Origin: an uncultured Coriobacteriaceae bacterium
Lineage (GTDB): Bacteria; Actinomycetota; Coriobacteriia; Coriobacteriales; Atopobiaceae
Assembly (NCBI GenBank): GCA_902772085.1
Contig: CACXZL010000049.1
Location: 1-8,948 of the forward strand
Reading direction: 5' to 3'
Length of the DNA stretch: 8,948 nt
In this document: piece after piece, positions 5,320 through 8,948 of the stretch
How positions within the stretch are numbered: position 1 is the first letter of the stretch
How the letters are laid out: each line of letters opens with the position of its first letter
Notes under the pieces: generated by a model
The model's input: the letters and a program-made list of their open reading frames with translations, nothing else
Databases searched by the model: none
Told to the model about the DNA's origin: nothing
Translations under genes and position numbers: made by a program

Positions 5320-7806
5320 ATGCGCGTAAGCTATGAATGGCTGAAAGAGCTGGTGGATGTCCCGGACGATCCGCAGGAGCTCGTGAGGGAGTTCACCCGT
5401 ACCGGCACTGAGGTGGAGGCCGTGGAGCGCACGGGCGCAAGCCTCGACCACGTGGTGGTGGGCCAGGTGGTGAGCAAGGAGCCACATCCCGACTCCGACC
5501 ACATGTGGCTCTGCAAAGTGAGCGTGGGCGGACAAAACGTAAACAAGAGCGGTGAGCCCGAGCCGCTGCAGATCGTATGTGGTGCCCAGAACTTCGAGCA
5601 GGGCGACAAGATCGTGGTGGCCATGATCGGCGCCGTGCTGCCAGGTGACTTCAAGATCAAGAAGTCCAAGCTGCGTGGCGTGGAGTCCTGCGGCATGAAC
5701 TGCTCCGAGCGCGAGCTGGGTCTGGGAGACTCGCATGAGGGCATCCTGATCCTTCCCGCCGACGCGCCGGTGGGCATGCCCTTTGCCGACTACCGCGGCA
5801 TGTCCGACACGGTGATCGACTGCGAGATGACGCCGAACCGTCCCGACTGCCTGTCCATGACCGGCGTGGCGACGGAGGTCTCGGCCATCTTTGACGTGGA
5901 CACGCACATGGAGATGCCGCGCATCAAGCACGAGCACGGCGTGGGGCCGATGGGACTTGAGGGCGTGCACCATCTGGTGGACGTGCAGATCGACGACCCC
6001 GAGCTCTGCCCACGCTATACCGCGCGCGTGGTGCGCAACGTAAAGATCGGACCGTCGCCCGAGTGGCTCGCCCGGCGCGTGACCGCCGCCGGTGCGCGTC
6101 CCATAAACAACGTGGTGGACGTCACGAATTACGTGATGTTTCTCACGGGCCAGCCTCTGCACGCCTTTGACCTCGGCAAACTGACCGAGGTGGACGGGAA
6201 GCGCCACATCGTGGTGCGCTCGGCGCGCGATGGCGAGCACCTCACCACGCTTGACGAGCAGGATCGCGAGCTCGCGTCCGACATGCTCGTCATCTCCGAC
6301 GGGCGCGACCGCGCGGTCGCCCTTGCGGGTGTGATGGGCGGCCTCAACTCCGACATCGACGGGACTACCGTGGACGTGCTGCTCGAGAGCGCCTGCTTCG
6401 ACTCCGGCAACGTCAGTCGCACGAGTCGCAGCCTCGGCCTCATGAGCGAGGCGTCCATCCGCTACGAACGCCAGGTGGACGCTGCGAGCTGCGACGAGGT
6501 CTCGGCCATCGCGGCGGCGCTCTTTGAGGAGTGCTGCGGTGCCGAGGTCGTGCGCGGGATGATCGACGTCTATCCACGCAAGACGGAGGCAGCGACCATC
6601 GATTTGCGTCCCGATCGCGTGCGTGCCTTGTGCGGTGCGCCCATCGAGGACGACTTCATGGTACGTCGTCTGGAGCGCCTGGGTTGCGGCGTGGTGAAGG
6701 GTCGCCATGGCGACACCCACGAACTGCGCGTGGTACCGCCCACCAACCGCCCCGACCTCACTCGTGAGATCGACCTCGTGGAGGAGATCCTGCGTCTCTG
6801 GGGAGAGGGCGACGTAGAGCCCACGTTGCCCGCGGCGCGCAACCATGCTGGCGGCCTCACGGTGGAGCAGCGCCGCGTGCGCAAGATCGGCAAGACGCTT
6901 CGCGCCTGCGGTCTTAGCGAGACCAGTACCTACTGCTTCGCTGACCCTCGCGACCTCGCGCGCATGGGCATGGCGAAGGAGATCAAGGGCGTGCCCGTGA
7001 AGATCATCCGACCGCTGGTGAGTGAGCAGAGCGAGATGCGACGCGACCTCTTGCCCGGGCTGCTGCGTGCCGTCGCGTACAACAAGGACCACGGCGTGCG
7101 CAACGTGAAGCTCTACGAGATCGGACGCGTTCTCTTTGGCCGCGAGCACAAGAGCCTGCCCGAAGAGAAGACCTATGTGGCCGGCGTCCTCTCCGGCGCC
7201 TGGGACGACGACGCATGGAACTGCAAGTACGTGGCGATGGACTTCTTTGACGGCAAAGGCGTGGTGGAGGAGCTTCTGGACGCCCTGCGCATCCAGAAGG
7301 CGCGCTTCCGCGTGCCCGAGTCCGAGCATACGGCATGGATGCAGCCCGGTCTGGCTGCGGAGATCGTGGTGCGCGGCACGACGTTGGGATGGGTGGGAAA
7401 CATTCACCCCAAGACGCTGGATCTCTTTGGCATCAGCGATCCGGTGGTGGGCTTCGAGCTCTCGGTCGATGCCCTGCTGAACCTGGCGCAGGACCAGTTG
7501 CCCTACCAGGACGTTCCCACGCTGCCCGGCGTGGAAGTGGACCTCGCCCTGGTGGTGGACGAGGACGTGACCTACGAGCAGCTCATACAGCGTATCGCCT
7601 CGGCTGGTGGCAAGCTTCTGCGCGACGTGCGCTTGTTTGACGTGTATCGCGATCCGGTGCGTGTGGGTGCGCACAAGAAGTCCATGGCGTTCTCGCTCAC
7701 CTACCGTGCGGACGACCACACGCTCACCTCCGCCGAGGTCGACAAGGCGCACAACCGTCTGCTCACCAAGGTGCTGAAGAGTACTGGCGGCGAGGTGCGC
7801 TCGTAG
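5320..7806 (+). CDS. pheT: Phenylalanyl-tRNA synthetase beta subunit
   Basis: An 828-residue protein, the normal size for bacterial PheT, which pairs with PheS to charge tRNA-Phe and edits mischarged Tyr-tRNA-Phe. The start ATG 5320 (MRVSYEWLKELVDVP) fits the family N-terminus and has AGAAAGG upstream; an in-frame ATG at 5269 would add 17 unrelated residues. Domains in order are: the OB-fold tRNA-binding domain at about 44-155 (VVVGQVVSKEPHPDSDHMWL to EGILILP), the B3/B4 editing domain at about 220-400 (VTNYVMFLTGQPLHAFDLGK near 268), the B5 domain at about 424-490 (ending PTNRPDLTREIDLVEEILR), the catalytic-like core at about 500-700, and the C-terminal FDX-ACB anticodon-binding domain at about 729-828. 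No interruption is seen. It lies 125 bases after pheS, longer than the near-contiguous spacing common in pheST operons. Confidence 0.96.
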   Translation: MRVSYEWLKELVDVPDDPQELVREFTRTGTEVEAVERTGASLDHVVVGQVVSKEPHPDSDHMWLCKVSVGGQNVNKSGEPEPLQIVCGAQNFEQGDKIVVAMIGAVLPGDFKIKKSKLRGVESCGMNCSERELGLGDSHEGILILPADAPVGMPFADYRGMSDTVIDCEMTPNRPDCLSMTGVATEVSAIFDVDTHMEMPRIKHEHGVGPMGLEGVHHLVDVQIDDPELCPRYTARVVRNVKIGPSPEWLARRVTAAGARPINNVVDVTNYVMFLTGQPLHAFDLGKLTEVDGKRHIVVRSARDGEHLTTLDEQDRELASDMLVISDGRDRAVALAGVMGGLNSDIDGTTVDVLLESACFDSGNVSRTSRSLGLMSEASIRYERQVDAASCDEVSAIAAALFEECCGAEVVRGMIDVYPRKTEAATIDLRPDRVRALCGAPIEDDFMVRRLERLGCGVVKGRHGDTHELRVVPPTNRPDLTREIDLVEEILRLWGEGDVEPTLPAARNHAGGLTVEQRRVRKIGKTLRACGLSETSTYCFADPRDLARMGMAKEIKGVPVKIIRPLVSEQSEMRRDLLPGLLRAVAYNKDHGVRNVKLYEIGRVLFGREHKSLPEEKTYVAGVLSGAWDDDAWNCKYVAMDFFDGKGVVEELLDALRIQKARFRVPESEHTAWMQPGLAAEIVVRGTTLGWVGNIHPKTLDLFGISDPVVGFELSVDALLNLAQDQLPYQDVPTLPGVEVDLALVVDEDVTYEQLIQRIASAGGKLLRDVRLFDVYRDPVRVGAHKKSMAFSLTYRADDHTLTSAEVDKAHNRLLTKVLKSTGGEVRS

Positions 7807-7851
7807 TTATATATGAACCAACCAAGAGGGGGTACACCTAACGGTTTGTCA

Positions 7852-7871
7852 AAAGGGGGCAGCCCCCCTTT
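7852..7871 (+). terminator. GC-rich hairpin between pheT and mtnN (possible terminator or leader hairpin)
   Basis: AAAGGGGG (7852-7859) pairs perfectly with CCCCCTTT (7864-7871) around a four-base loop. The A-run/T-run ends resemble a terminator that could end the pheST transcript. However, only three T's follow the C-run and the structure lies just ahead of the mtnN ribosome-binding site, so a role in the mtnN leader is equally possible. The preceding 45 bases hold no other recognisable element. Confidence 0.45.
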
Positions 7872-7894
7872 GGCTGGAGAGAAAGGTCGGGATT

Positions 7895-8590
7895 ATGAAG
7901 GTCGGTATCATAGGCGCCATGGACGTCGAGGTGGAGCATCTCGTAAGCGAGCTCGAAGAGGACCAGCCGTTCGAGCACTTTGGCAGAGTGTTTCACGACG
8001 GAGTGCTTCATGGCGTTCCGGCAGTTGTGGTGATGTGTGGTGACGGCAAGGTGAACGCGGCTTTGTGTGCACAGACGCTCATAGATCGGTTTGGCGTGAC
8101 GTGCATCATAAACACGGGTATAGCCGGCTCGCTCGACAATCGCATAAACATAGGAGACCTCGTAGTCTCGACCGATGCGTTGCATCATGATGCGGATCTT
8201 ACTCCTCTGGGGTATGAGCCTGGCTTCATACCGAGTTTGGATACGGTTGCGTTTGCCGCGGATGACGAATTGCGTGAGCTTGTGGTGCGTGTAGCCCACG
8301 AGGTCGCGCCAGAGATTGGCGTATACGAGGGGCGCGTGGCCTCAGGAGACCAGTTTATAAGTTCGGTCGAGCAGAAACATCGCATCGTGGAGACGTTTGG
8401 CGCCATATGCGCCGAGATGGAAGGTGCGGCTATAGGGCAGGTATGCCATCTTGCCCGCATTCCCTTCGTAATCATACGTGTGATCTCCGACAAAGCCGAT
8501 GAGCCTGCGAGCGTGGACTATCCCACCTTCAAGCAGGAGGCGGCACTTCACTGTTCGCAAATCGTGGAGCACGTGATCTCTCAACTGTAA
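7895..8590 (+). CDS. mtnN: 5'-methylthioadenosine/S-adenosylhomocysteine nucleosidase
   Basis: A 231-residue cytoplasmic enzyme of normal length that hydrolyses methylthioadenosine and S-adenosylhomocysteine to adenine and the thioribose or ribosylhomocysteine. This feeds methionine salvage and activated-methyl recycling. Key features are the start MKVGIIGAMDVEVEHL with E12, the loop GDGKVNAAL (49-57), NTGIAGSL (73-80), GDLVVSTDALHHDADLTPLG (87-106), GDQFI (151-155), AEMEGAAI with substrate-binding E176, and VISDKAD with catalytic D199. E12, E176 and D199 line up well with the known E. coli set E12, E174 and D197. The start ATG 7895 follows GAGAGAAAGG by ten bases. Codon use is unlike the neighbours: 11 of 20 Ile codons are ATA. 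A stem-loop follows the gene. Confidence 0.93.
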   Translation: MKVGIIGAMDVEVEHLVSELEEDQPFEHFGRVFHDGVLHGVPAVVVMCGDGKVNAALCAQTLIDRFGVTCIINTGIAGSLDNRINIGDLVVSTDALHHDADLTPLGYEPGFIPSLDTVAFAADDELRELVVRVAHEVAPEIGVYEGRVASGDQFISSVEQKHRIVETFGAICAEMEGAAIGQVCHLARIPFVIIRVISDKADEPASVDYPTFKQEAALHCSQIVEHVISQL

Positions 8591-8602
8591 GGATGTGTGA
8601 AA

Positions 8603-8659
8603 GGACGGCCTCTTTGCGCGGCGATCGTTTCGAGCGTATCGGACGCCGAGAAGCCGTCC
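8603..8659 (+). terminator. Imperfect stem-loop after mtnN, possible terminator
   Basis: GGACGGC (8603-8609) pairs with GCCGTCC (8653-8659), closing a long structured loop in which further pairs such as GGCG with CGCC are possible. The downstream bases are CTTCTGTG rather than a clean T-run, with ATTTTG only about 20 bases later. It occupies much of the 114-base gap between mtnN and the next gene. Confidence 0.45.
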
Positions 8660-8683
8660 CTTCTGTGTACGGTTCAATTTTGT

Positions 8684-8692
8684 TGGCATAGT
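8684..8692 (+). promoter_or_regulatory. Possible extended -10 element for the last gene
   Basis: TGGCATAGT at 8684-8692 has a TGn extension and a four-of-six match to TATAAT, but no convincing -35 lies 16-18 bases upstream. It would start transcription within the ribosome-binding region, leaving almost no leader, which argues against it. Listed as a weak candidate only. Confidence 0.15.
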
Positions 8693-8704
8693 GAGGGGTT
8701 GCGC

Positions 8705-8948
8705 ATGCCCAGTTGGAACATTCATATCGCGCACGTTGAGCGAATCCTGGACTCCGAACCTTTGGAGGAGTTGGGGATAACTGACCCAAACACGTTCTTG
8801 TTTGGCAACGTCGTACCCGATATCTACGTGGGCTACGTGGTGCAACCCGTCACGCACAAGATTCCCTATAAGGACACGCACTTCGCGGACCCCACGTTCG
8901 TCCCGACGCCAGACGCATCGATGTTTTATCGGAAGTACGTGCAGGGCA
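8705..8948 (+). CDS. Zinc-dependent phospholipase C-like hydrolase (partial, 3' end outside window)
   Basis: The frame opens at ATG 8705, six bases after GAGGGG (8693-8698), and stays open to the window end, giving 81 residues. The start MPSWNIHIAHVERIL, the segment FLFGNVVPDIYVGYVV (about residues 32-47), and the later histidines in THKIPYKDTHFADP resemble the N-terminal part of bacterial proteins with a zinc-dependent phospholipase C/S1-P1-like domain, where early His and Asp residues bind metals. No signal peptide is seen, so a cytoplasmic location is likely. The natural substrate of these proteins is not established, and the assignment rests on the N-terminal third only. Confidence 0.65.
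   Translation, partial: MPSWNIHIAHVERILDSEPLEELGITDPNTFLFGNVVPDIYVGYVVQPVTHKIPYKDTHFADPTFVPTPDASMFYRKYVQG

Noticed and set aside
4151..5320. A 389-codon open frame on the minus strand opposite pheS
   Set aside because: Same cause: an antisense shadow of the pheS coding frame, with His/Ala/Leu/Arg-rich sequence and no recognisable domain.
5191..7752. An 853-codon open frame on the minus strand opposite pheT
   Set aside because: It is antisense to a fully conserved pheT, its product is low-complexity His/Val/Ala/Arg-rich and resembles no family. Long antisense frames are expected opposite GC-rich coding DNA.
1..8948. CRISPR arrays, tRNA or rRNA genes, transposases, phage or defence genes
   Set aside because: No regularly spaced direct repeats, no tRNA cloverleaf with CCA end and no such protein families were seen by eye on either strand.

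Overview
The window is gene-dense, high-GC DNA with every supported gene on the + strand. It most likely comes from an actinobacterium of the class Coriobacteriia (Olsenella/Atopobium/Collinsella type). That assignment rests on codon choice, the style of the proteins (ferredoxin-tailed aldo/keto reductase, flavodoxin, ROK kinase, zinc-dependent phospholipase C-like protein) and a T-box-controlled pheST. It is an inference from general resemblance, not from a marker gene.

Left part (1-3645): the C-terminal two thirds of an aldo/keto reductase with two iron-sulfur motifs, a complete ROK-family sugar kinase, a long near-perfect palindrome, a flavodoxin-like protein with an unusual charged tail, and nagA (N-acetylglucosamine-6-phosphate deacetylase). 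The ROK kinase and NagA suggest amino-sugar or glucose entry into glycolysis, though each gene has its own leader and they need not be one transcript.

Middle part (3646-7806): a 43-codon remnant carrying only the first motif of a HAD phosphatase, then a Phe-specific T-box leader (UUC specifier, AGGTGGTACCGCG core, 9-bp terminator), then pheS and pheT. Together PheS and PheT form the tetrameric phenylalanyl-tRNA synthetase, and uncharged tRNA-Phe should switch the operon on. The main surprise is that pheS is interrupted by an in-frame TAG at codon 93 (4403-4405), at the junction between the N-terminal tRNA-binding coiled coil and the catalytic domain. Both halves are otherwise intact and in the same frame.

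Right part (7807-8948): mtnN (5'-methylthioadenosine/S-adenosylhomocysteine nucleosidase), notable for ATA codons that are rare in its neighbours; a stem-loop; and the start of a zinc-dependent phospholipase C-like gene that runs off the window. pheT and mtnN share a leader design: a short G-run/C-run hairpin followed closely by an AGAAAGGT ribosome-binding site.

No tRNA, rRNA, insertion sequence, CRISPR array or phage gene was found. I see no wholly new multi-gene system. The interrupted pheS, the palindrome at 1707-1779 and the HAD remnant fused to the T-box promoter are the items most worth checking.
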